26,716 bases of DNA from Nemertoderma westbladi (taxonomy: Eukaryota > Xenacoelomorpha > Nemertodermatida > Nemertodermatidae): positions 1 to 26,716 of the forward strand of contig JAUCBJ010002607.1 in the NCBI GenBank assembly GCA_032718475.1, given 5' to 3'. The notes below the pieces were generated by a model that did no database searches, was not told the origin of the DNA, and saw only the letters and a program-made list of their open reading frames with translations. Below, piece by piece: positions 9,117 to 22,100 of this stretch; the stretch's first letter is position 1; every line of letters starts with the position of its first letter. A program made the translations under genes and the position numbers.

Positions 9117-10336
9117 GTTATAACCATTGTTTCAGTTTGTATTTGTGCAGGTTAGAACGATTGTTTCAGTTTGTATTTGTGCAGGTTAGACCGTTGTTTC
9201 AGTTTGTATTTGTGCAGGTTATAACGATTGTTTCAGTTTGTATTTTTGCAGGTTATATTGATTGTTTCAGTTTGTATTTGTGCAGGTTAGAACGATTGTT
9301 TCAGTTTGTATTTGTGCAGGTTATAACGATTGTTTCAGTTTGTATTTCTGCAGGTTAGATCGATTGTTTCAGTTTGTATTTCTGCAGGTTAGACCGATTG
9401 TTTCAGTTTGTATTTCTGCAGGTTAGAACGATTGTTTTAGTTTGTATTTCTGCAGGTTAGAACGACTGTTTCAGTTTGTATTTCTGCAGGTTAGAACGAT
9501 TGTTTCAGTTTGTATTTCTGCAGGTTAGAACGATTGTTTCAGTTTGTATTTCTGCAGGATAGAACAATTGTTTCAGTTTGTATTTGTGCAGGTTAGACCG
9601 TTGTTTCAGTTTGTATTTGTGCAGGATATAACGATTGTTTCAGTTTGTATTTTTGCAGGTTATATTGATTGTTTCAGTTTGTATTTGTGCAGGTTAGAAC
9701 GATTGTTTCAGTTTGTATTTGTGCAGGTTATAACCATTTTTTCAGTTTGTATTTGTGCAGGTTAGAACGATTGTTTCAGTTTGTATTTGTGCAGGTTAGA
9801 CCGTTGTTTCAGTTTGTATTTGTGCAGGTTATAACGATTGTTTCAGTTTGTATTTTTGCAGGTTATATTGATTGTTTCAGTTTGTATTTGTGCAGGTTAG
9901 AACGATTGTTTCAGTTTGTATTTGTGCAGGTTATAACGATTGTTTCAGTTTGTATTTCTGCAGGTTAGATCGATTGTTTCAGTTTGTATTTCTGCAGGTT
10001 AGACCGATTGTTTCAGTTTGTATTTCTGCAGGTTAGAACGATTGTTTTAGTTTGTATTTCTGCAGGTTAGAACGACTGTTTCAGTTTGTATTTCTGCAGG
10101 TTAGAACGATTGTTTCAGTTTGTATTTCTGCAGGTTAGAACGATTGTTTCAGTTTGTATTTCTGCAGGATAGAACAATTGTTTCAGTTTGTATTTGTGCA
10201 GGTTAGACCGTTGTTTCAGTTTGTATTTGTGCAGGATATAACGATTGTTTCAGTTTGTATTTTTGCAGGTTATATTGATTGTTTCAGTTTGTATTTGTGC
10301 AGGTTAGAACGATTGTTTCAGTTTGTATTTGTGCAG
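9117..10336 (+). repeat. 610-bp higher-order repeat, two tandem copies
   Basis: Marker monomers recur at an offset of exactly 610 bases (18 units, two of them 33-mers). Examples are the GGATAGAACAATTG unit near 9557 and 10167, and the GATTGTTTTAGTTTG followed by a GACTG unit at about 9430 and 10040. Related single copies of the marker block with GGATAGAACGATTG lie near 7930 and 12848 (offsets 1627 and 2681 from neighbouring copies), so the block was also copied at a distance. Confidence 0.85.
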
Positions 10337-13300
10337 GTTATAACCATTGTTTCAGTTTGTATTTGTGCAGGTTAGAACGATTGTTTCAGTTTGTATTTCT
10401 GCAGGTTAGTCCGATTGTTTCAGTTTGTATTTCTGCAGGTTAGAACGATTGTTTCAGTTTGTATTTATGCAGGTTAGAACGACTGTTTCAGTTTGTATTT
10501 CTGCAGGTTAGAACGATTGTTTCAGTTTGTATTTCTGCAGGTTAGAACGATTGTTTCAGTTTGTATTTCTGCAGGTTAGAACGATTGTTTCAGTTTGTAT
10601 TTCTGCAGGTTAGAACGACTGTTTCAGTTTGTATTTCTGCAGGTTAGAACGATTGTTTCAGTTTGTATTTCTGCAGGTTAGAACGATTGTTTCAGTTTGT
10701 ATTTCTGCAGGTTAGAACGATTGTTTCAGTTTGTATTTGTGCAGGTTAGACAGTTGTTTCAGTTTGTGTTTGTGCTGGTTAGAACGATTGTTTCAGTTTG
10801 TATTTTTGCAGGTTATATTGATTGTTTCAGTTTGTATTTGTGCAGGTTAGAACGATTGTTTCAGTTTGTATTTGTGCAGGTTAGTACGATTGTTTCAGTT
10901 TGTATTTGTGCAGGTTATAACGATTGTTTCAGTTTGTATTTTTGCAGGTTATATTTATTGTTTCAGTTTGTATTTGTGCAGGTTAGAACGATTGTTTCAG
11001 TTTGTATTTGTGAAGGTTATAACCATTGTTTCAGTTTGTATTTGTGCAGGTTAGAACGATTGTTTCAGTTTGTATTTCTGCAGGTTAGACCGATTGTTTC
11101 AGTTTGTATTTGTGCAGGTTATAACGATTGTTTCAGTTTGTATTTGTGCAGGTTAGTACGATTGTTTCAGTTTGTATTTGTGCAGGTTATAACCATTGTT
11201 TCAGTTTGTATTTGGGCAGGTTAGAACGATTGTTTCAGTTTGTATTTGTGCAGGTTAGACCGTTGTTTCAGTTTGTATTTGTGCAGGTTATAACGATTGT
11301 TTCAGTTTGTATTTTTGCAGGTTATATTGATTGTTTCAGTTTGTATTTGTGCAGGTTAGACCGATTGTTTCAGTTTGTATTTGTGCAGGTTAGTACGATT
11401 GTTTCAGTTTGTATTTGTGCAGGTTAGAACGATTGTTTCAGTTTGTATTTGTGCAGGTTATAACGATTGTTTCAGTTTGTATTTCTGCAAGTTAAAACGA
11501 TTGTTTCAGTTTGTATTTGTGCAGGTTAGACCGTTGTTTCAGTTTGTATTTGTGCAGGTTAGAACGATTGTTTCAGTTTGTATTTGTGCAGGTTATAACG
11601 ATTGTTTCAGTTTGTATTTTTGCAGGTTATATTGATTGTTTCAGTTTGTATTTGTGCAGGTTAGAACGATTGTTTCAGTTTGTATTTGTGCAGGTTATAA
11701 CCATTGTTTCAGTTTGTATTTGTGCAGGTTAGAACGATTGTTTCAGTTTGTATTTGTGCAGGTTAGAACGATTGTTTCAGTTTGTATTTGTGTAGGTTAG
11801 AACGATTGTTTCAGTTTGTATTTGTGCAGGTAAAACAAATCTTTCAGTTTGTATTTGTGCAGGTTAGAACGATTGTTTCAGTTTGTATTTGTGCAGGTAA
11901 AAACAGTTGTTTCCGTTTGTATTTGTGCTGGTTAGAACGTTTGTTTCAGTTTGTATTTGTGCAGGTTAGGACGATTGTTTCAGTTTGTATTTGTGCAGGT
12001 TAGAACGATTGTTTCAGTTTGTATTTGTGCAGGTTAGACCGTTGTTTCAGTTTGTATTTGTGCAGGTTAGAACAATTGTTTCAGTTTTGTATTTGTGCAG
12101 GTTATAACGATTGTTTTAGTTTGTATTTCTGCAGGTTAGAACGATTGTTTCAGTTTGTATTTGTGCAGGTTAGAACGATTGTTTCAGTTTGTATTTGTGC
12201 AGGTTATAACCATCGTTTCAGTTTGTATTTGTGCAGGTTAGAACGATTGTTTCAGTTTGTATTTGTGCAGGTTAGAACGATTGTTTCAGTTTGTATTTGT
12301 GCAGGTTAGAACGATTGTTTCAGTTTGTATTTCTGCAGGTTAGACCGATTGTTTCAGTTTGTATTTCTGCAGGTTAGAACGATTGTTTCAGTTTGTATTT
12401 CTGCAGGTTAGAATGACTGTTTCAGTTTGTATTTCTGCAGGTTAGAACGATTGTTTCAGTTTGTATTTCTGCAGGTTAGAACGATTGTTTCAGTTTGTAT
12501 TTCTGCAGGTAAGAACGATTGTTTCAGTTTGTATTAGTGCAGGTTAGAACGATTGTTTCAGTTTGTATTTGTGCAGGTTAGAACGATTGTTTCAGTTTGT
12601 ATTTGTGCAGGTTATAACGATTGTTTCAGTTTGTATTTCTGCAGGTTAGAACGATTGTTTCAGTTTGTATTTCTGCAGGTTAGACCGATTGTTTCAGTTT
12701 GTATTTCTGCAGGTTAGAACGATTGTTTTAGTTTGTATTTCTGCAGGTTAGAACGACTGTTTCAGTTTGTATTTCTGCAGGTTAGAACGATTGTTTCAGT
12801 TTGTATTTCTGCAGGTTAGAACGATTGTTTCAGTTTGTATTTCTGCAGGATAGAACGATTGTTTCAGTTTGTATTTGTGCAGGTTAGACCGTTGTTTCAG
12901 TTTGTATTTGTGCAGGATATAACGATTGTTTCAGTTTGTATTTTTGCAGGTTATATTGATTGTTTCAGTTTGTATTTGTGCAGGTTAGAACGATTGTTTC
13001 AGTTTGTATTTGTGCAGGTTATAACCATTGTTTCAGTTTGTATTTGTGCAGGTTAGAACGATTGTTTCAGTTTGTATTTCTGCAGGTTAGACCGATTATT
13101 TCAGTTTGTATTTCTGCAGGTTAGAACGATTGTTTCAGTTTGTATTTCTGCAGGTTAGAACGACTGTTTCAGTTTGTATTTCTGCAGGTTAGAACGATTG
13201 TTTCAGGTTGTATTTCTGCAGGTTAGAACGATTGTTTCAGTTTGTATTTCTGCAGGTTAGAACGATTGTTTCAGTTTGTATTTGTGCAGGTTAAACCGTT

Positions 13301-13739
13301 GTTTCAGTTTGTATTTGTGCAGGTTAGAACGATTGTTTCATTTCGTATTTGTGCAGGTTAGACCGTTGTTTCAGTTTGTATTTGTGCAGGTTAGAGCGAT
13401 TGTTTCAGTTTGTATTTGTGCAGGTTATAACGATTATTTCAGTTTGTATTTCTGCAAGTTAAAACGATTGTTTCAGTTTGTAATTGTGCAGGTTAGACCG
13501 CTGTTTCAGTTTGTATTTGTGCAGGTTATAACGATTGTTTCAGTTTGTAGTTTTGCAGGTTATATTGATTGTTTCAGTTTGTATTTGTGCAGGTTAGAAC
13601 GATTGTTTCAGTTTGTATTTCTGCAGGTTAGACCGATTGTTTCAGTTTGTATTTCTGCAGGTTAGAACGATTGTTTCAGTTTGTATTTCTGCAGGTTAGA
13701 ACGACTGTTTCAGTTTGTATTTCTGCAGGTTAGAACGAT

Positions 13740-15440
13740 TGTTTCAGTTTGTATTTCTGCAGGTTAGAACGATTGTTTCAGTTTGTATTTCTGCAGGTTA
13801 GAACGATTGTTTCAGTTTGTATTTCTGCAGGTTAGAACGATTGTTTCAGTTTTTATTTGTGCAGGTTAGAACGATTGTTTCAGTTTGTATTTGTGCAGGT
13901 TAGACCGTTGTTTCAGTTTGTATTCGTGCAGGTTATAACGATTGTTTCAGTTTGTATTTTTGCAGGTTATATTGATTGTTTCAGTTTGTATTTGTGCAGG
14001 TTAGAACGATTGTTTCAGTTTGTATTTGTGCAGGTTATATCCATTGTTTCAGTTTGTATTTGTGCAGGTTAGAACGATTGTTTCAGTTTGTATTTCTGCA
14101 GGTTAGTCCGATTGTTTCAGTTTGTATTTCTGCAGGTTAGAACGATTGTTTCAGTTTGTATTTCTGCAGGTTAGAACGACTGTTTCAGTTTGTAGTTCTG
14201 CAGGTTAGAACGATTGTTTCAGTTTGTATTTCTGCAGGTTAGAACGATTGTTTCAGTTTGTATTTCTGCAGGTTAGAACGATTGTTTCAGTTTGTATTTG
14301 TGCAGGTTAGACAGTTGTTTCAGTTTGTATTTGTGCAGGTTAGAACGATTGTTTCAGTTCTTATTTGTGCAGGTTAGACCGTTGTTTCAGTTTGTATTTG
14401 TGCAGGTTAGAACGATTGTTTCAGTTTGTATTTGTGCAGGTTATAACGATTGTTTCAGTTTGTATTTCTGCAAGTTAAAACGATTGTTTCAGTTTGTATT
14501 TGTGCAGGTTAGACCGATTGTTTCAGTTTGTATTTGTGCAGATTAAAACGATTGTTTCAGTTTGTATTTGTGCAGGTTATAACGATTGTTTCAGTTTGTA
14601 TTTCTGCAGGTTAGAACGATTGTTTCAGTTTGTATTTCTGCAGGTTAGAACGATTGTTTCAGTTTGTATTTCTGCAGGTTAGAACGATTGTTTCAGTTTG
14701 TATTTGTGCAGGTTAGAACGATTGTTTCAGTTTGTATTTGTGCAGGTTAGACCGTTGTTTCAATTTGTATTCGTGCAGGTTATAACGATTGTTTCAGTTT
14801 GTATTTTTGCAGGTTATATTGATTGTTTCAGTTTGTATTTGTGCAGGTTAGAACGATTGTTTCAGTTTGTATTTGTGCAGGTTATATCCATTGTTTCAGT
14901 TTGTATTTGTGCAGGTTAGAACGATTGTTTCAGTTTGTATTTCTGCAGGTTAGTCCGATTGTTTCAGTTTGTATTTCTGCAGGTTAGAACGATTGTTTCA
15001 GTTTGTATTTCTGCAGGTTAGAACGACTGTTTCAGTTTGTATTTCTGCAGGTTAGAACGATTGTTTCAGTTTGTATTTCTGCAGGTTAGAACAATTGTTT
15101 CAGTTTGTATTTCTGCAGGTTAGAACGATTGTTTCAGTTTGTATTTGTGCAGGTTAGACAGTTGTTTCAGTTTGTATTTGTGCAGGTTAGAACGATTGTT
15201 TCAGTTCGTATTTGTGCAGGTTAGTCCGTTGTTTCAGTTTGTATTTGTGCAGGTTAGAACGATTGTTTCAGTTTGTATTTGTGCAGGTTATAACGATTGT
15301 TTCAGTTTGTATTTCTGCAAGTTAAAACGATTGTTTCAGTTTGTATTTGTGCAGGTTAGACCGATTGTTTCAGTTTGTATTTGTGCAGGTTAGAACGATT
15401 GTTTCAGTTTGTATTTGTGCAGGTTATAACGATTGTTTCA
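13740..15440 (+). repeat. 847-bp higher-order repeat, two partly overlapping copies
   Basis: The copy beginning about 13740 recurs from about 14587 with an offset of 847 (25 units minus three single-base deletions). Shared markers are the GTATTCGTGCAG unit, the GTTATATCCATTG unit, a C-type (CTGCAG) run, the GACAGTTG 33-mer and the TGCAAGTTAAAACG unit. The copies differ by scattered substitutions, for example TTCTTATTTG at 14359 against TTCGTATTTG at 15206. Similarity ends near 14593/15440. Confidence 0.8.
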
Positions 15441-18166
15441 GTTTGTATTTTTGCAGGTTATATTGATTGTTTCAGTTTGTATTTGTGCAGGTTAGAACGA
15501 TTGTTTCAGTTTGTATTTGTGCAGGTTATAACCATTGTTTCAGTTTGTATTTGTGCAGGTTATAACGATTGTTTCAGTTTGTATTTTTGCAGGTTATATT
15601 GATTGTTTCAGTTTGTATTTGTGCAGGTTAGAACGATTGTTTCAGTTTGTATTTGTGCAGGTTATAACCATTGTTTCAGTTTGTATTTGTGCAGGTTAGA
15701 ACGATTGTTTCAGTTTGTATTTGTGCAGGTTAGAACGATTGTTTCAGTTTGTATTTGTGCAGGTTATAACGATTGTTTCAGTTTGTATTTTTGCAGGTTA
15801 TATTGATTGTTTCAGTTTGTATTTGTGCAGGTTAGAACGATTGTTTCAGTTTGTATTTGTGCAGGTTATATCCATTGTTTCAGTTTGTATTTGTGCAGGT
15901 TAGAACGATTGTTTCAGTTTGTATTTCTGCAGGTTAGTCCGATTGTTTCAGTTTGTATTTCTGCAGGTTAGAACGATTGTTTCAGTTTGTATTTGTGCAG
16001 GTTATAACCATTGTTTCAGTTTGTATTTGTGCAGGTTAGAACGATTGTTTCAGTTTGTATTTGTGCAGGTTAGAACGATTGTTTCAGTTTGTTTTTGTGT
16101 AGGTTAGAACGATTGTTTCAGTTTGTATTTGTGCAGGTAAAAACAAATGTTTCAGTTTGTATTTGTGCAGGTTAGAACGATTGTTTCAGTTTGTATTTGT
16201 GCAGGTAAAAACAGTTGTTTCAGTTTGTTTTTGTGCTGGTTAGAACGTTTGTTTCAGTTTGTATTTGTGCATTTTAGAACGATTGTTTCAGTTTGTATTT
16301 GTGCAGGTTAGAACGATTGTTTCAGTTTGTATTTGTGCAGGTTAGAACGATTGTTTCAGTTTGTTTTTGTGTAGGTTAGAACGATTGTTTCAGTTTGTAT
16401 TTGTGCAGGTAAAAACAAATGTTTCAGTTTGTATTTGTGCAGGTTAGAACGATTGTTTCAGTTTGTATTTGTGCAGGTAAAAACAGTTGTTTCAGTTTGT
16501 ATTTGTGCAGGTTATAACGATTGTTTCAGTTTGTATTTCTGCAGGTTAGAACGATTGTTTCAGTTTGTATTTGTGCAGGTTAGAACGATTGTTTCAGTTT
16601 GTATTTGTGCAGGTTGTAACCATCGCTCAGTTTGTATTTGTGCAGGTTAGAACGATTGTTTCAGTTTGTATTTGTGCAGGTTAGAACGATTGTTTCAGTT
16701 TGTATTTGTGCAGGTTAGAACGATTGTTTCAGTTTGTATTTCTGCAAGTTAAAACGATTGTTTCAGTTTGTATTTGTGCAGGTTAGATCGATTGTTTCAG
16801 TTTGTATTTGTGCAGGTTAGAACGATTGTTTCAGTTTGTATTTGTGCAGGTTATAACGATTGTTTCAGTTTGTATTTTTGCAGGTTATATTGATTGTTTC
16901 AGTTTGTATTTGTGCAGGTTAGAACGATTGTTTCAGTTTGTATTTGTGCAGGTTATAACCATTGTTTCAGTTTGTATTTGTGCAGGTTATAACGATTGTT
17001 TCAGTTTGTATTTTTGCAGGTTATATTGATTGTTTCAGTTTGTATTTGTGCAGGTTAGAACGATTGTTTCAGTTTGTATTTGTGCAGGTTATAACCATTG
17101 TTTCAGTTTGTATTTGTGCAGGTTAGAACGATTGTTTCAGTTTGTATTTGTGCAGGTTAGAACGATTGTTTCAGTTTGTATTTGTGCAGGTTATAACGAT
17201 TGTTTCAGTTTGTATTTTTGCAGGTTATATTGATTGTTTCAGTTTGTATTTGTGCAGGTTAGAACGATTGTTTCAGTTTGTATTTGTGCAGGTTATATCC
17301 ATTGTTTCAGTTTGTATTTGTGCAGGTTAGAACGATTGTTTCAGTTTGTATTTCTGCAGGTTAGTCCGATTGTTTCAGTTTGTATTTCTGCAGGTTAGAA
17401 CGATTGTTTCAATTTGTATTTGTGCAGGTTATAACCATTGTTTCAGTTTGTATTTGTGCAGGTTAGAACGATTGTTTCAGTTTGTATTTGTGCAGGTTAG
17501 AACGATTGTTTCAGTTTGTTTTTGTGTAGGTTAGAACGATTGTTTCAGTTTGTATTTGTGCAGGTAAAAACAAATGTTTCAGTTTGTATTTGTGCAGGTT
17601 AGAACGATTGTTTCAGTTTGTATTTGTGCAGGTAAAAACAGTTGTTTCAGTTTGTTTTTGTGCTGGTTAGAACGTTTGTTTCAGTTTGTATTTGTGCATT
17701 TTAGAACGATTGTTTCAGTTTGTATTTGTGCAGGTTAGAACGATTGTTTCAGTTTGTATTTGTGCAGGTTAGAACGATTGTTTCAGTTTGTTTTTGTGTA
17801 GGTTAGAACGATTGTTTCAGTTTGTATTTGTGCAGGTAAAAACAAATGTTTCAGTTTGTATTTGTGCAGGTTAGAACGATTGTTTCAGTTTGTATTTGTG
17901 CAGGTAAAAACAGTTGTTTCAGTTTGTATTTGTGCAGGTTATAACGATTGTTTCAGTTTGTATTTCTGCAGGTTAGAACGATTGTTTCAGTTTGTATTTG
18001 TGCAGGTTAGAACGATTGTTTCAGTTTGTATTTGTGCAGGTTGTAACCATCGTTTCAGTTTGTATTTGTGCAGGTTAGAACGATTGTTTCAGTTTGTATT
18101 TGTGCAGGTTAGAACGATTGTTTCAGTTTGTATTTGTGCAGGTTAGAACGATTGTTTCAGTTTGTA
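15300..18166 (+). repeat. Tandem 1427-bp duplication within copy A
   Basis: The unit from about 15313 to 16739 is repeated at about 16740 to 18166, an offset of 1427 (42 monomers, one short by a base). The TGCAAGTTAAAACG marker lies at 15316 and 16743 and again, singly, at 21155 in copy B. The unit includes the GTAAAAAC subfamily cluster. The first copy has a private small deletion (CATCGCTCAG at about 16621). Confidence 0.9.
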
Positions 18167-18331
18167 TTTCTGCAGGTTAGACCGATTGTTTCAGTTTGTA
18201 TTTCTGCAGGTTAGAACGATTGTTTCAGTTTGTATTTCTGCAGGTTAGAACGACTGTTTCAGTTTGTATTTCTGCAGGTTAGAACGATTGTTTCAGTTTG
18301 TATTTCTGCAGGTTAGAACGACTGTTTCAGT

Positions 18332-19147
18332 TTGTATTTCTGCAGGTTAGAACGATTGTTTCAGTTTGTATTTGTGCAGGTTAGAACGATTGTTTCAGTT
18401 TGTATTTGTGCAGGTTATAACCATCGTTTCAGTTTGTATTTGTGCAGGTTAGAACGATTGTTTCAGTTTGTATTTGTGCAGGTTAGAACGATTGTTTCAG
18501 TTTGTATTTGTGCAGGTTAGAACGATTGTTTCAGTTTGTATTTCTGCAGGTTAGACCGATTGTTTCAGTTTGTATTTCTGCAGGTTAGAACGATTGTTTC
18601 AGTTTGTATTTCTGCAGGTTAGAACGATTGTTTCAGTTTGTATTTGTGCAGGTTAGAACGATTGTTTCAGTTTGTATTTGTGCAGGTTAGAACGATTGTT
18701 TCAGTTTGTATTTGTGCAGGTTAGAACGACTGTTTCAGTTTGTATTTCTGCAGGTTAGAACGATTGTTTCAGTTTGTATTTGTGCAGGTTAGAACGATTG
18801 TTTCAGTTTGTATTTGTGCAGGTTATAACCATCGTTTCAGTTTATATTTGTGCAGGTTAGAACGATTGTTTCAGTTTGTATTTGTGCAGGTTAGAACGAT
18901 TGTTTCAGTTTGTATTTGTGCAGGTTAGAACGATTGTTTCAGTTTGTATTTCTGCAGGTTAGACCGATTGTTTCAGTTTGTATTTCTGCAGGTTAGAACG
19001 ATTGTTTCAGTTTGTATTTCTGCAGGTTAGAACGACTGTTTCAGTTTGTATTTCTGCAGGTTAGAACGATTGTTTCAGTTTGTATTTCTGCAGGTTAGAA
19101 CGATTGTTTCAGTTTGTATTTGTGCAGGTTAGAACGATTGTTTCAGT
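18332..19147 (+). repeat. 408-bp higher-order repeat, two copies (A block)
   Basis: Twelve monomers (12 x 34 = 408) recur at 18332 and 18740. The pattern includes a GACTG unit, a GTTATAACCATCG unit and a C-type run starting with GACCGATTG. In the second copy TTTATATTTG near 18841 is a private substitution, which is also found in the third copy of the B block (23661), giving the order of events. Confidence 0.85.
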
Positions 19148-22100
19148 TTGTATTTGTGCAGGTTAGAACGATTGTTTCATTTCGTATTTGTGCAGGTTAG
19201 ACCGTTGTTTCAGCTTGTATTTGTGCAGGTTAGAGCGATTGTTTCAGTTTGTATTTGTGCAGGTTATAACGATTATTTCAGTTTGTATTTCTGCAAGTTA
19301 AAACGATTGTTTCAGTTTGTAATTGTGCAGGTTAGACCGCTGTTTCAGTTTGTATTTGTGCAGGTTATAACGATTGTTTCAGTTTGTAGTTTTGCAGGTT
19401 ATATTGATTGTTTCAGTTTGTATTTGTGCAGGTTAGAACGATTGTTTCAGTTTGTATTTCTGCAGGTTAGACCGATTGTTTCAGTTTGTATTTCTGCAGG
19501 TTAGAACGATTGTTTCAGTTTGTATTTCTGCAGGTTAGAACGACTGTTTCAGTTTGTATTTCTGCAGGTTAGAACGATTGTTTCAGTTTGTATTTCTGCA
19601 GGTTAGAACGATTGTTTCAGTTTGTATTTCTGCAGGTTAGAACGATTGTTTCAGTTTGTATTTCTGCAGGTTAGAACGATTGTTTCAGTTTGTATTTGTG
19701 CAGGTTAGAACGATTGTTTCAGTTTGTATTTGTGCAGGTTAGACCGTTGTTTCAGTTTGTATTCGTGCAGGTTATAACGATTGTTTCAGTTTGTATTTTT
19801 GCAGGTTATATTGATTGTTTCAGTTTGTATTTGTGCAGGTTAGAACGATTGTTTCAGTTTGTATTTGTGCAGGTTATATCCATTGTTTCAGTTTGTATTT
19901 GTGCAGGTTAGAACGATTGTTTCAGTTTGTATTTCTGCAGGTTTGTCCGATTGTTTCAGTTTGTATTTCTGCAGGTTAGAACGATTGTTTCAGTTTGTAT
20001 TTCTGCAGGTTAGAACGACTGTTTCAGTTTTTATTTCTGCAGGTTAGAACGATTGTTTCAGTTTGTATTTCTGCAGGTTAGAACGATTGTTTCAGTTTGT
20101 ATTTCTGCAGGTTAGAACGATTGTTTCAGTTTGTATTTGTGCAGGTTAGACAGTTGTTTCAGTTTGTATTTGTGCAGGTTAGAACGATTGTTTCAGTTCT
20201 TATTTGTGCAGGTTAGACCGTTGTTTCAGTTTGTATTTGTGCAGGTTAGAACGATTGTTTCAGTTTGTATTTGTGCAGGTTATAACGATTGTTTCAGTTT
20301 GTATTTCTGCAAGTTAAAACGATTGTTTCAGTTTGTATTTGTGCAGGTTAGACCGATTGTTTCAGTTTGTATTTGTGCAGGTTAGAACGATTGTTTCAGT
20401 TTGTATTTGTGCAGGTTATAACGATTGTTTCAGTTTGTATTTCTGCAGGTTAGAACGATTGTTTCAGTTTGTATTTCTGCAGGTTAGAACGATTGTTTCA
20501 GTTTGTATTTCTGCAGGTTAGAACGATTGTTTCAGTTTGTATTTGTGCAGGTTAGAACGATTGTTTCAGTTTGTATTTGTGCAGGTTAGACCGTTGTTTC
20601 AGTTTGTATTCGTGCAGGTTATAACGATTGTTTCAGTTTGTATTTTTGCAGGTTATATTGATTGTTTCAGTTTGTATTTGTGCAGGTTAGAACGATTGTT
20701 TCAGTTTGTATTTGTGCAGGTTATATCCATTGTTTCAGTTTGTATTTGTGCAGGTTAGAACGATTGTTTCAGTTTGTATTTCTGCAGGTTAGTCCGATTG
20801 TTTCAGTTTGTATTTCTGCAGGTTAGAACGATTGTTTCAGTTTGTATTTCTGCAGGTTAGAACGACTGTTTCAGTTTGTATTTCTGCAGGTTAGAACAAT
20901 TGTTTCAGTTTGTATTTCTGCAGGTTAGAACGATTGTTTCAGTTTGTATTTCTGCAGGTTAGAACGATTGTTTCAGTTTGTATTTGTGCAGGTTAGACAG
21001 TTGTTTCAGTTTGTATTTGTGCAGGTTAGAACGATTGTTTCAGTTCGTATTTGTGCAGGTTAGTCCGTTGTTTCAGTTTGTATTTGTACAGGTTAGAACG
21101 ATTGTTTCAGTTTGTATTTGTGCAGGTTATAACGATTGTTTCAGTTTGTATTTCTGCAAGTTAAAACGATTGTTTCAGTTTGTATTTGTGCAGGTTAGAC
21201 CGATTGTTTCAGTTTGTATTTGTGCAGGTTAGAACGATTGTTTCAGTTTGTATTTGTGCAGGTTATAACGATTGTTTCAGTTTGTATTTTTGCAGGTTAT
21301 ATTGATTGTTTCAGTTTGTATTTGTGCAGGTTAGAACGATTGTTTCAGTTTGTATTTGTGCAGGTTATAACCATTGTTTCAGTTTGTATTTGTGCAGGTT
21401 ATAACGATTGTTTCAGTTTGTATTTTTGCAGGTTATATTGATTGTTTCAGTTTGTATTTGTGCAGGTTAGAACGATTGTTTCAGTTTGTATTTATGCAGG
21501 TTATAACCATTGTTTCAGTTTGTATTTGTGCAGGTTAGAACGATTGTTTCAGTTTGTATTTGTGCAGGTTAGAACGATTGTTTCAGTTTGTATTTGTGCA
21601 GGTTATAACGATTGTTTCAGTTTGTATTTTTGCAGGTTATATTGATTGTTTCAGTTTGTATTTGTGCAGGTTAGAACGATTGTTTCAGTTTGTATTTGTG
21701 CAGGTTATATCCATTGTTTCAGTTTGTATTTGTGCAGGTTAGAACGATTGTTTCAGTTTGTATTTCTGCAGGTTAGTCCGATTGTTTCAGTTTGTATTTC
21801 TGCAGGTTAGAACGATTGTTTCAGTTTGTATTTGTGCAGGTTATAACCATTGTTTCAGTTTGTATTTGTGCAGGTTAGAACGATTGTTTCAGTTTGTATT
21901 TGTGCAGGTTAGAACGATTGTTTCAGTTTGTTTTTGTGTAGGTTAGAACGATTGTTTCAGTTTGTATTTGTGCAGGTAAAAACAAATGTTTCAGTTTGTA
22001 TTTGTGCAGGTTAGAACGATTGTTTCAGTTTGTATTTGTGCAGGTAAAAACAGTTGTTTCAGTTTGTATTTGTGCTGGTTAGAACGTTTGTTTCAGTTTG

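Larger units (their letters stand above)
13300..19138 (+). repeat. Large higher-order block, copy A (about 5.8 kb)
   Basis: From about 13309 rare marker monomers recur 5839 bases downstream. They include CATTTCGTATTTG at 13339 and 19178, GTTAGAGCG at 13390 and 19229, GTTTGTAATTGTG at about 13477 and 19316, and GTTTGTAGTTTTG at about 13545 and 19384. Agreement continues to about 16700. Copy A then contains a second 1427-bp unit that copy B lacks, after which agreement resumes at an offset of 4412 (= 5839 - 1427). Both copies are nearly identical apart from scattered substitutions. Confidence 0.88.
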
